Shown: positions 30,266 through 38,099 of the stretch, in pieces
Layout of the letters: every line of letters begins with the position of its first letter
Position numbering within the stretch: position 1 is the first letter of the stretch
NCBI RefSeq assembly: GCF_004804275.1
Contig: NZ_STGI01000001.1
Location: 1-64,000, forward strand
Length of the DNA: 64,000 nucleotides
Direction of reading: 5' to 3'
From: Herbaspirillum sp. ST 5-3
GTDB lineage: Bacteria; Pseudomonadota; Gammaproteobacteria; Burkholderiales; Burkholderiaceae_D
Notes under the pieces: model-generated
The model's input: only the letters and a program-made list of their open reading frames with translations
Database searches by the model: none
What the model was told of the DNA's origin: nothing
Program-made: the position numbers and the translations under genes

Positions 30266-31096
30266 GTGCAAAACCAAACTTCCCCCCTGATTCTGACTTT
30301 CGGCGCTGCGGATCCAATTGGCGCAATCGGCATACAGGCTGATCTCGCCTCATTTGCGGCCATGGGATGCTACGGATTGTCCGTCATCACGTCGATTCTG
30401 ATCGCCGATACGGCGCGCATTGAAGACATGCAGATAACCGACGCCGATTGGGTCGCCGATCAGGCGCGTGTCGTGCTGGAAGACATGCCGGTCGCCGCCT
30501 TCAAGGTCGGTGCCGTCGGCAGCATCGAAAACGTCTCCGTCATTGCGGAGATCGTGTCGGATTATCCCGACGTTCCCCTGATACTTGATCCGTTTCTTTC
30601 GTCGATGCCAGACCAGGGGCAGGATAGCGAAGACATGCTGGTAGCAATCCGCGAGCTGCTGATTCCGCAGACGACGCTTTTCCTCGCCTCCGCAGTCGAA
30701 CTCGCACGACTCGCCGAAACTTGGCGTGAGCCATCGACGGAGGACATGCTGGCCCTGGATGCGATGCGCATCATCGACATGGGCTGCGAATACCTGTTTG
30801 TGACAGGGACTCCAGGTGACGTGCATGAGGTGTCCAACATGCTGTTCGACGAATCCGGCATGCTGCGCAACGATGCATGGCAACGCCTGCCCGGGTCGTT
30901 CAACGGTGCGGGCAGCACCTTGTCCGCCACCATTGCAGCCATGCTCGCAAATGGCGTGGACGCACCGGAGGCGGTCTTCGAGGCGCAGGAATTCACCCAT
31001 GCGGCGCTGGCCAACGCGCATCGACTAGGGATGGGAAAGCTGACGCCGGATCGCTATTTCTGGGCGCGCGAACCCGATCCGAACGCCAACCAATAA
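30266..31096 (+). CDS. Divergent ThiD-like (hydroxymethylpyrimidine kinase family) protein
   Basis: This 276-residue ribokinase-fold protein aligns with ThiD over its length, with the QADLASFAAMGCYGLSVIT segment and the LILDPF segment. It departs at positions important in ThiD: the DPSGGAG turn reads D16-P-I-G-A-I-G22, the TPN-x-PEA segment is lost (LASAVEL at 140-146), and the GTGC motif holding the catalytic cysteine reads GAGS with Ser217. Start is GTG 30266. It is 18 bases upstream of hemL in the same direction. It will be annotated as a phosphomethylpyrimidine kinase; I think catalysis on that substrate is doubtful. Confidence 0.75.
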   Translation: MQNQTSPLILTFGAADPIGAIGIQADLASFAAMGCYGLSVITSILIADTARIEDMQITDADWVADQARVVLEDMPVAAFKVGAVGSIENVSVIAEIVSDYPDVPLILDPFLSSMPDQGQDSEDMLVAIRELLIPQTTLFLASAVELARLAETWREPSTEDMLALDAMRIIDMGCEYLFVTGTPGDVHEVSNMLFDESGMLRNDAWQRLPGSFNGAGSTLSATIAAMLANGVDAPEAVFEAQEFTHAALANAHRLGMGKLTPDRYFWAREPDPNANQ

Positions 31097-31114
31097 CCCA
31101 CTCCTCTTTTTGCC

Positions 31115-32398
31115 ATGACTTCCAAAAACGACACCCTTTTTTCCCGGGCGCAAATCAGCACGCCGGGCGGCGTGAACTCGCCTGTTCGCGCATTTCGTTC
31201 CGTCGGCGGTACGCCGCGCTTCATCACGCGCGCGCAAGGCCCCTATTTCTGGGACGCCGACGATCGCCGCTATATCGACTATATCGGATCCTGGGGACCG
31301 GCCATCGTCGGCCATACACATCCTGCCGTGGTCAAGGCGGTGCAGGATGCAGCAGCGCGCGGTCTGAGTTTCGGCGCGCCGACCGAAGGCGAAATCGAGA
31401 TGGCCGAGGAGATCTGCCGCATCCTCCCGTCCGTGGAACAGGTGCGACTGGTGTCCAGCGGCACTGAAGCAGGCATGAGCGCGCTACGGCTGGCGCGCGG
31501 TGCAACAGGCCGCGACACGATCATCAAGTTCGAAGGCTGCTATCACGGACATGCGGACTCCCTCCTGGTCAAGGCGGGAAGCGGCTTGCTCACCTTCGGC
31601 AATCCCACGTCGGCAGGCGTTCCGGAGGACTTCGCCAAGCATACGCTGGTGCTTGACTACAACAACCCGCAGCAACTGGAAGACATCTTCGCACGAATGG
31701 GCGACAAAATTGCGTGCGTGATCGTCGAACCGGTAGCCGGAAACATGAATCTGGTGCGCGCAACACCCGAGTTCCTGCAAACGATGCGTCGCCTGTGCTC
31801 GCAACATGGCACCGTGTTGATTTTCGACGAAGTGATGTGCGGCTTCCGCGTAGGACTTGGCGGCGCCCAGACGCTGTACGGCATCACGCCGGATCTGACG
31901 GTCATGGGCAAAGTGATCGGTGGCGGCATGCCTGTTGCTGCGTTCGGCGGACGCAAGGATCTCATGAAGCATCTGGCGCCGCTTGGTCCGGTTTATCAGG
32001 CCGGTACCTTGTCCGGCAACCCGGTCGCAGTCGCCGCCGGCATGACGACGCTCAAATTGATTCAGGCCCCCGGTTTCTACGAGTCCCTGTCAACCCAAAC
32101 GGCCAAACTTGCGCAAGGCCTGTCCGCAGCCGCGAAGGATGCCGGCGTCGCGTTCTGCGCCGACTCTGTCGGTGGCATGTTCGGCCTTTATTTCAGCGAA
32201 CGCGTACCGGCTAGCTACGCTGAGGTAATGGCCTGTGACAAGAACAAGTTCAACGTGTTCTTCCATGCGATGCTGGATCTCGGTGTCTACCTGGCACCAT
32301 CCGCGTTCGAGGCCGGTTTCGTATCGGCGCAACACGATGACGCAGTAATCGATGAGACGCTCGCTGCCGCGCGCAAAGCGTTTGCCTCACTGCGGTGA
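31115..32398 (+). CDS. hemL: Glutamate-1-semialdehyde 2,1-aminomutase
   Basis: This 427-residue class III aminotransferase-fold enzyme makes 5-aminolevulinate in the C5 route to haem. It begins with the typical [11 protein letters not shown] and has [36 protein letters not shown] and the PLP-lysine motif [18 protein letters not shown] clear terminator follows. PLP and the thiamine-like neighbour both concern cofactor biology, but no direct link is implied. Confidence 0.96.
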   Translation: MTSKNDTLFSRAQISTPGGVNSPVRAFRSVGGTPRFITRAQGPYFWDADDRRYIDYIGSWGPAIVGHTHPAVVKAVQDAAARGLSFGAPTEGEIEMAEEICRILPSVEQVRLVSSGTEAGMSALRLARGATGRDTIIKFEGCYHGHADSLLVKAGSGLLTFGNPTSAGVPEDFAKHTLVLDYNNPQQLEDIFARMGDKIACVIVEPVAGNMNLVRATPEFLQTMRRLCSQHGTVLIFDEVMCGFRVGLGGAQTLYGITPDLTVMGKVIGGGMPVAAFGGRKDLMKHLAPLGPVYQAGTLSGNPVAVAAGMTTLKLIQAPGFYESLSTQTAKLAQGLSAAAKDAGVAFCADSVGGMFGLYFSERVPASYAEVMACDKNKFNVFFHAMLDLGVYLAPSAFEAGFVSAQHDDAVIDETLAAARKAFASLR

Positions 32399-32404
32399 CG
32401 AGTG

Positions 32405-32434
32405 GAAGGGCCTGTCCACCAGGCCCTTCATTTT
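32405..32434 (+). terminator. Intrinsic terminator after hemL
   Basis: GAAGGGCCTG and CAGGCCCTTC form a 10-base-pair stem with a five-base loop, followed by ATTTT, seven bases after the hemL stop. Confidence 0.88.
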
Positions 32435-32538
32435 CTGAAACAATTTTTGCGACAACGCGCAAGCAATCACTGGTAAACTCCGCCGGCAATGGACATTTAC
32501 CCCTTACCCGATCTGACATAATCGCGGCGCATCCACTG

Positions 32539-32568
32539 GCTGGCCGCTGATGTTTTGCGGAGGCCAGC
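32539..32568 (+). promoter_or_regulatory. Hairpin that covers the ribosome-binding site of the NRAMP-like gene
   Basis: GCTGGCC (32539-32545) is an exact reverse complement of GGCCAGC (32562-32568), which directly precedes the ATG at 32569. The Shine-Dalgarno sequence GGAGG (32559-32563) falls in the bulge and 3' arm. A further GC/GC pair can extend the stem inward. Such a fold would hide the ribosome-binding site; whether it acts as a switch is inference. Confidence 0.5.
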
Positions 32569-33846
32569 ATGGTCAGAAAACTCTATTTCCGTTTCAAGAA
32601 AAGCGGCACTTTCAAAGCCCTTGGTCCCGGTTTGATCACCGGTGCGGCGGACGACGATCCGTCCGGCATTGCCACCTATTCGCAGGCCGGCGCCCAATTC
32701 GGCTTCAACATGTTGTGGACGGTCGTGCTGACGTATCCGTTCATGGTTGGCATTCAGATGGTGTCGGCGAGGATCGGTTGCGTCACCGGCAAAGGGCTTG
32801 CGGCCAATATTCGGCGCGTCTACCCGTCCTGGCTGGTGTATGGCATCGTACTTTTGCTGCTGGTTGCAAACATCATCAATATTGCCGCCGACGTTGCCGC
32901 CATGGGTGAAGCCGCGCGGTTGATGGCCGGGACCGGTTCAGCGCACATCTATTCACTCGGATTCGGATTTCTGTGCCTGTCCCTGCAGATATTCCTGCCG
33001 TACCGCAAGTACGTAAAGTATCTGAAATGGCTGACCTTGGGCCTGCTGGCTTACGTGGCAACCATGTTCGCAATCCATGTGCATTGGAGTGACGTGGTGG
33101 TCCGCACCTTGCTGCCGCGTTTTGAATGGAATAACGACTCGATCACGCTGATTGTCGCCATATTCGGCACCACGATCAGCCCCTACCTGTTCTTCTGGCA
33201 GGCATCGCAGGAAGTGGAAGAATTGCGCTCTGGTTCCGCGAACAAGACCGCCTATACGGAAACCGAAGACTATTCCGCACACATGAAGCGGATCAAGATC
33301 GATACATTCATCGGAATGGGTTTCTCGAACCTGGTGGCGTTCTGCATCATCCTGACGACGGCCGCGACACTTGCGGCGCATGGTGTTACCAATATCCAGA
33401 CTTCGGCAGAGGCGGCCGAGGCATTGCGGCCTGTGGCAGGCGAATTTGCGTTCGCACTGTTTGCGCTCGGCATTATCGGAACGGGCATGCTGGCAGTTCC
33501 GGTGCTCGCCGGGTCGGCGGCCTATGCGGTGACGGAGAGCTTTCGCTGGCCGAATGGACTGGACCTGAAAATTCTGGAGGCGCGCGAGTTTTACGCAATC
33601 ATTTCGCTTGCGACGGTGGGAGGCATGCTGCTCAATTTCACGCCCGCCGATCCGATCAAGGAACTGTTCTGGGCAGCGCTGATCAATGGCGTGATCGCGG
33701 TACCGATCATGATCGTCATGATGCTGCTGGCGCACGAGTCACGTGTAATGGGAAGATTCACGCTGTCACGCCGGCATACCCTGATCGGGTGGATCGGCGT
33801 CGCAATCATGCTGGTCGCAGTGGTCGCCATGTTTGTGACGATGTAG
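32569..33846 (+). CDS. NRAMP-related divalent metal transporter with non-canonical metal-site motifs
   Basis: This 425-residue protein has 11 or so hydrophobic segments and the overall NRAMP (SLC11) pattern, beginning with KALGPGLITGAADDDPSG. Classical manganese/iron NRAMPs have DPGN in the first helix and MPHN in the sixth. Here the first reads DPSG (Asp30-Gly33), and the matching part of the sixth helix reads ISPYLFFWQ (about 203-211), with no MPHN. The Asn and Met that select transition metals are therefore absent. NRAMP-related magnesium transporters also lack them, so Mg2+ is a possible substrate; corA lies next to it, convergent. Manganese cannot be excluded. Confidence 0.8.
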   Translation: MVRKLYFRFKKSGTFKALGPGLITGAADDDPSGIATYSQAGAQFGFNMLWTVVLTYPFMVGIQMVSARIGCVTGKGLAANIRRVYPSWLVYGIVLLLLVANIINIAADVAAMGEAARLMAGTGSAHIYSLGFGFLCLSLQIFLPYRKYVKYLKWLTLGLLAYVATMFAIHVHWSDVVVRTLLPRFEWNNDSITLIVAIFGTTISPYLFFWQASQEVEELRSGSANKTAYTETEDYSAHMKRIKIDTFIGMGFSNLVAFCIILTTAATLAAHGVTNIQTSAEAAEALRPVAGEFAFALFALGIIGTGMLAVPVLAGSAAYAVTESFRWPNGLDLKILEAREFYAIISLATVGGMLLNFTPADPIKELFWAALINGVIAVPIMIVMMLLAHESRVMGRFTLSRRHTLIGWIGVAIMLVAVVAMFVTM

Positions 33847-33851
33847 CAAGG

Positions 33852-33878
33852 CTTCCGGGCGCGCTTTGCGCCCGGAAG
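33852..33878. terminator. GC-rich hairpin between convergent NRAMP-like gene and corA
   Basis: CTTCCGGGCGC and GCGCCCGGAAG form an 11-base-pair stem with a five-base loop, starting six bases after one stop codon and ending seven bases before the other. There is no U-run on either strand, so it may be a weak or factor-assisted bidirectional terminator, or a 3'-end stabiliser. Confidence 0.65.
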
Positions 33879-33885
33879 AGCAGGA

Positions 33886-34851
33886 TCACTTGAGCCAGCC
33901 GCGACGGCGGAAATACCAGAATGGCGCCACGGCGCTAATCACCATCAATCCGATCGAAAATGGATACCCCAAGGTCCACTTCAGTTCCGGCAGGATCTCG
34001 AAGTTCATCCCGTAAATGCTGGCGATCAGTGTCGGCGGCAGGAACGCAACGGAGGCCACCGAGAAGATCTTGATGATCTTGTTCTGGTTGATGTTGATGA
34101 AACCGACGGTCGCATCCATCAGGAAGTTGATCTTGTCGAACAGGAAGGCGGTGTGTCCGTCCAGCGATTCGATATCGCGCAGAATCTGGCGGGCTTCTTC
34201 GAATTGTTCACCATTCAGCAGACGGCCTCGCATCAGGAAACTCACCGCGCGCCGCGTATCCATCATGTTGCGACGGATGCGGCCGTTCAAGTCTTCTTCC
34301 TGCGCAATCGCATTCAGCGCCGCAGCAGCGTCCTGGTCGGTGAGCTCTTTTTGCAGCACACTGCGACTGACGTCTTCCAGGTTCTGGTAAATGCCTTCGA
34401 GGGCATCCGCCGAATACTCGGCGTCGGTTGCATACAAATCGAGCAACACATCCTTGTAGTCGACGATCGAACCGGGGCGCGAACGCGCCCGCATGCGTAC
34501 CAGCCTGAACACCGGCAAATCGTCGGTATGCACCGAGAACAGCATATTCCTGGCAAGGATGAATGCCACCGTGACCACGCGCGAAGGACCGGCATCTTCC
34601 TCGAGCAGGAAGTCGGTGCGCAGATGCAAGTCACCGTTTTCCGCTTCGTAGTAACGGGCGGATGCTTCGATGTCCTTGACTTCGTCTTCGCCCGGCAGAG
34701 TGACGCCGTAAATGCTTTTCACCCACGCGCGCTCATCGTCGTTCGGATCGGTGAGGTCGACCCAGACCGGCGCGACATTCTCCAGGTCGTTCCTGGTCTC
34801 AATATTGACCTGGTTCAGTCGTCCATTCTGCAAGACGAATACATTAATCAT
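33886..34851 (-). CDS. corA: CorA family magnesium/cobalt transporter
   Basis: This 321-residue protein has the large cytoplasmic domain followed by two C-terminal membrane helices, with the selectivity motif YGMN (GMN at 281-283) at the end of the first helix. The start is ATG 34851, with GGGAG at good distance; an open frame extends 39 codons further upstream but has no supporting signals. It moves Mg2+ (and Co2+/Ni2+ less well) as a pentamer. It converges with the NRAMP-like gene. A 335-base region upstream holds no gene. Confidence 0.92.
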   Translation of the reverse strand: MINVFVLQNGRLNQVNIETRNDLENVAPVWVDLTDPNDDERAWVKSIYGVTLPGEDEVKDIEASARYYEAENGDLHLRTDFLLEEDAGPSRVVTVAFILARNMLFSVHTDDLPVFRLVRMRARSRPGSIVDYKDVLLDLYATDAEYSADALEGIYQNLEDVSRSVLQKELTDQDAAAALNAIAQEEDLNGRIRRNMMDTRRAVSFLMRGRLLNGEQFEEARQILRDIESLDGHTAFLFDKINFLMDATVGFININQNKIIKIFSVASVAFLPPTLIASIYGMNFEILPELKWTLGYPFSIGLMVISAVAPFWYFRRRGWLK

Positions 34852-35186
34852 GTGTTCTCCCGGCCGCGCCTGTCTTGTAACGGCGCAGCCAACCTGCGGC
34901 GGGTACCCGCAGGTAGATTGAATTACAGGGAACGCGGCCGCGAAGTTGGCCAGGACGCGCCCACCCACCAGTTATTGGCGAGAGGCGCTTTGGGAAGCGT
35001 GCGAAGAAAGCGCTATCTCGCCGTTTGGCCGTCGGCTGACGGCAGACAATGTGTACTAGGACTACCCAAGACGGGTCTCCAGAAACGAAAACAGCGCAAG
35101 TGTACTGATATCGATGGCAGCAGGCAAGGGTCACGCTTGGCACCGGCGAGAAATTCCTGCACATAAACGAGGCGTCAGAATCAGGT
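34852..35186. other. Intergenic region upstream of corA
   Basis: These 335 bases between corA and the DUF4124 gene carry no supported gene. A strong inverted repeat lies at 34893-34913, and the corA ribosome-binding site at about 34855-34860. A long untranslated leader for corA is possible. I see no known riboswitch class, but I cannot fold it reliably by eye. Confidence 0.5.
34893..34913 (-). repeat. Inverted repeat in the corA leader
   Basis: CCTGCGG and CCGCAGG form a seven-base-pair stem with a seven-base loop. The centre also contains the palindrome GGGTACCC, so two folds compete. It ends about 42 bases upstream of the corA start. Confidence 0.5.
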
Positions 35187-35600
35187 CTAGCGGGTCGCCT
35201 TTTCAATCATCTTTTCTTGCATGTTCTGCGGGGAGTCCGTTTGCGAAGCGGCCGGTGCTGGAAGCTTCGGCGCGTCGATGCCGCTCGTATCGTGCAGTTC
35301 GACCTTGCGGCTGGACGGGTTCTTGGTATCGCACTCCACGTTGGAATAGACAGGCTTGCCGTCCACCATGCACTTGCGGATCGCCGCCGCCTCTGGCTTG
35401 GCTGCCTTTTCGACCACCTTCTGGGTTTGCTGCAGGGCCTGACCGGCTTCGGTTTTCGTAGCGCGCTTCCACGCGTCCGCGAAATAATTGCGCTCATGAC
35501 GCGCCGACATCAGGGCTACCATCGCGGCAAGTGCAACGACTCCGACGAATACTGCTGCCCAAAACAAGCTCAACTCACCCCGCTGATACTTCATCTGCAT
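35187..35600 (-). CDS. DUF4124-like membrane-anchored protein of unknown function
   Basis: With the start at ATG 35600 (AAAGGGAG five bases upstream) the protein has 137 residues. It has a single N-terminal membrane helix (about residues 12-32), a helical lysine/alanine-rich linker, and a small cysteine-containing module, IRKCMVDGKPVYSNVEC, that resembles DUF4124. The C-terminus is polar and probably disordered. It lies 17 bases after mtgA on the same strand. The two cysteines may form a disulphide in the periplasm; function is unknown. Confidence 0.75.
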   Translation of the reverse strand: MQMKYQRGELSLFWAAVFVGVVALAAMVALMSARHERNYFADAWKRATKTEAGQALQQTQKVVEKAAKPEAAAIRKCMVDGKPVYSNVECDTKNPSSRKVELHDTSGIDAPKLPAPAASQTDSPQNMQEKMIEKATR

Positions 35601-35617
35601 GTGCGCTCCCTTTCTTT

Positions 35618-36313
35618 TCAAGGCAGTTCGGCCGCTCCCATGCGCCGCAGGATCAAATCGGTGCGGCGCGCCAGATAGGATGATCCACGATTCTTGTCGT
35701 AAAAGCGAGGTTTTGGCAACATCACGGCCAGCCGTGCTGCCTGTGCGGCGGTCAGGTTTGCCGCCGATACGCCGTAATAATGCTGCGCCGCCGCTTCCGC
35801 TCCGAATACGCCCACGCCCCACTCGACCACATTGAGATAGATTTCGAAGATCCGCTCCTTGTCCATCATGTATTCGAGCATGTAGGTAATCACGACTTCC
35901 TGCCCCTTGCGCAAATAGCTGCGCTCGCCCGACAGAAACAGGTTCTTGGCAAGCTGCTGGGTGATGGTGGATCCGCCGGCGACTACTTTGCCTTTCTTCG
36001 TATTCTTCTCGTACGCCTTTTGCATGGCCTCCCAGTCAACACCTTCGTGTTCCGAGAAATGCGAATCTTCGGAGGCGATGATGGCGCGCTTGAGATTATT
36101 CGAAATGCGGTCGTAGGGAACCCACTTGTGCTTCAAGCGGGCGTTCGGATCTCTCTCGCGCAGCAGTGAAAGCTGCCGGTCCATGAAGCTGGTCGAGGTC
36201 GGATTGTGGTCGACCCACCACCAGATCTGTAGGGCGAAATAGAGCTGCATCGCGAGCACGATGGCGATCGGGGCAAACACAAGCCATAGAAGCAACTTGC
36301 GCAGGGTCTTCAT
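35618..36313 (-). CDS. mtgA: Monofunctional peptidoglycan glycosyltransferase
   Basis: This 231-residue GT51 enzyme has one N-terminal membrane helix (about residues 8-28) and the glycosyltransferase motifs EDSHFSEHEGVDW with the catalytic Glu, GGSTITQQLAKNLFLS, RKGQEVVITYMLE and KERIFEIYLNVVEWG. It polymerises lipid II glycan strands in the periplasm. I start at ATG 36313 (MKTLRKLLL), four bases after the aroE stop; a longer frame to 36439 lies inside aroE and is rejected. The length fits MtgA. Confidence 0.94.
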   Translation of the reverse strand: MKTLRKLLLWLVFAPIAIVLAMQLYFALQIWWWVDHNPTSTSFMDRQLSLLRERDPNARLKHKWVPYDRISNNLKRAIIASEDSHFSEHEGVDWEAMQKAYEKNTKKGKVVAGGSTITQQLAKNLFLSGERSYLRKGQEVVITYMLEYMMDKERIFEIYLNVVEWGVGVFGAEAAAQHYYGVSAANLTAAQAARLAVMLPKPRFYDKNRGSSYLARRTDLILRRMGAAELP

Positions 36314-36317
36314 GCGC

Positions 36318-37139
36318 TTACAGCTTGGCGCGCAGGTCCGCGTATACAGGCGCGGTATCCGGGCGCACGCCGCGCCAGACGAAGAAGGACTCCGCTGCCT
36401 GCTCGACCAGCATGCCCAGACCATCGCGCACGCGTGCACCGTGCTGCTCCGCGAAGCGCATGAAAACAGTCGGTGCCTTCCCGTACATCATGTCGTAGGC
36501 AAATGCATTGCCGCCGAAGACCACCGGCGCAATCGGCGGCACATCGTCCGCAAGGCTCGCGGACGTGGCGTTGATGACTATATCGAATCGCCGCTGCAGC
36601 GCTTCGAAACTGCTGGAAGTCACCGGTCCGCGGTTCGCAAACTGCGCGGCGAGCTCGGCGGCCTTCTCCACGGTGCGGTTGGCGATCACGATCTCGACTG
36701 GATGCTCGTTCAAAATCGGCAACAACACACCGCGTGCAGCGCCGCCGGCGCCAAGCAGAAGAACGCTCTTGCCCTTGATGCTCACGCCAGCATTGACGAC
36801 GATATCCCGAACCAGTCCTGCGCCGTCCGTGTTATCGCCGCCGATCATTCCGCCCTCGAAGGACAAGGTGTTGACAGCACCTGCCGCCTTCGCTCGTTCG
36901 GTGAGCGAATCGGCCAGCGCATACGCCTCCAGCTTGAACGGCAGGGTAACATTCGTCCCCTTCACGCCTTGCCGAATCAATTCCCGGACCGTCCGCGCGA
37001 AGCCATCGAGCGGTGCGAGTACGCGCTCATAGGTCAATTGCTGTCCGGTCTGCACTGCGAAACGCGCGTGGATCTCCGGCGATTTGCTGTGCGCAATCGG
37101 GTTGCCGATTACGGTGTAGCGATCCGGTACGCCAATCAA
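36318..37139 (-). CDS. aroE: Shikimate dehydrogenase
   Basis: This 273-residue NADP-dependent enzyme reduces 3-dehydroshikimate. It has GNPIAHSKSPEIHARF at the N-terminus with the substrate-binding Ser residues, GTNVTLPFK with the catalytic Lys, NTDGAGL, and the nucleotide turn LLGAGGAARGV. It overlaps the TonB-like gene by four bases at its start. AroQ of the same pathway is encoded at 44109. Confidence 0.95.
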   Translation of the reverse strand: MIGVPDRYTVIGNPIAHSKSPEIHARFAVQTGQQLTYERVLAPLDGFARTVRELIRQGVKGTNVTLPFKLEAYALADSLTERAKAAGAVNTLSFEGGMIGGDNTDGAGLVRDIVVNAGVSIKGKSVLLLGAGGAARGVLLPILNEHPVEIVIANRTVEKAAELAAQFANRGPVTSSSFEALQRRFDIVINATSASLADDVPPIAPVVFGGNAFAYDMMYGKAPTVFMRFAEQHGARVRDGLGMLVEQAAESFFVWRGVRPDTAPVYADLRAKL

Positions 37140-38026
37140 TTGATTCCCCCTTGCAGTTGTGCCTCGAGCGCATCGTCGCGTGTGAATTTGAAACGTGTCG
37201 TCATCACCCAGACGTCATCCTTGTCGGCAGACCGCATGTTCTTTGCGAAGGCGCCGAACGGCGCTGCGCGGCGTACGATGCGTCGCGCCGCTTCATCGAG
37301 CGCGGGATTGCCGGAGGAGCGCTCCACGGTAATGCCTTCGTCCCGGTCTTTGGTATAGATCTTCCCGTCCTGGAAAATTGAGATCGACATCGTCAGTTCG
37401 CCGTAGAGCTTCTTGCCGTCTTTTTGCGGGAAATTCAAGGTGCCGAACTTTTCGATACGCTGGCGCACGCTATCGAAATACATGGCGTAGCCGACTTCCC
37501 GCGTGCTGGGCGAAATGAAGGTTTTTTTCGGTCGCTTGTTTTCATCCTCGATGCGCCTGGAAATTTCCGCCTCGCGCCGCGCGATCGCGCTGTCGCTGTC
37601 AGTTGCATCGACGGCGTCCTGTTTCGACCGCGATTCCCTTGGCTTGACGGGATCCTTCGTCGTTGCGAATGGCGATTTCCTGTTCAGATGCGCCAGCATG
37701 CGCTGCTGCTTTTCCAGCTCTTCGATGCGACGTTGAATGGCTTGCAAGCCCTCGCCGTTCTCGGTCTTGCGCATGTCCGGCAAGGGCGACTTCGAACGGC
37801 CTGCGTCGGCATTCCCGCCGCCATCGAGATTGGCTTGCGCCAGCGCCTCGGCCTTGATCGGTTTCTTGTCATGCTTGGCATTGACAAGAATGACTTCCAG
37901 ACCAGGATCCATCGGCTTGAATTGAAAGGCGTCAGGTGCCGCGAATCGCACCGCCAGCAGCGCACCATGCACTAATACCGACGCTGCGACAGCGATGGAC
38001 AACGTGCGGTTTTCAGAAAGTAGCAT
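37136..38026 (-). CDS. TonB-family energy-transducer-like protein
   Basis: This 296-residue protein has one N-terminal membrane helix (about residues 9-27), a long charged linker with a short coiled-coil segment (IQRRIEELEKQQRM), and a C-terminal TonB-like domain with GELTMSISIFQDGKI, SGNPALDEAARRIVRRAAPF and FKFTRDD. I start at ATG 38026; the frame runs seven codons further to a TTG at 38047. No exbB/exbD genes are nearby, so whether it drives a TonB-dependent receptor or has another envelope role is open. It lies after the RNB exonuclease gene in the same run. Confidence 0.82.
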   Translation of the reverse strand: MLLSENRTLSIAVAASVLVHGALLAVRFAAPDAFQFKPMDPGLEVILVNAKHDKKPIKAEALAQANLDGGGNADAGRSKSPLPDMRKTENGEGLQAIQRRIEELEKQQRMLAHLNRKSPFATTKDPVKPRESRSKQDAVDATDSDSAIARREAEISRRIEDENKRPKKTFISPSTREVGYAMYFDSVRQRIEKFGTLNFPQKDGKKLYGELTMSISIFQDGKIYTKDRDEGITVERSSGNPALDEAARRIVRRAAPFGAFAKNMRSADKDDVWVMTTRFKFTRDDALEAQLQGGIN

Positions 38027-38099
38027 CACGCCCAAACAATCCAGCAATTGCAGAAGCTTTGAATTTTACGATAAAGCCCGACGCCATTAAGCGAACTTT

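Noticed and set aside
33852-33878. Strong hairpin read as a certain intrinsic terminator
   Set aside because: The stem is excellent but there is no T-run on either side, so I list it only as a probable or factor-assisted terminator.
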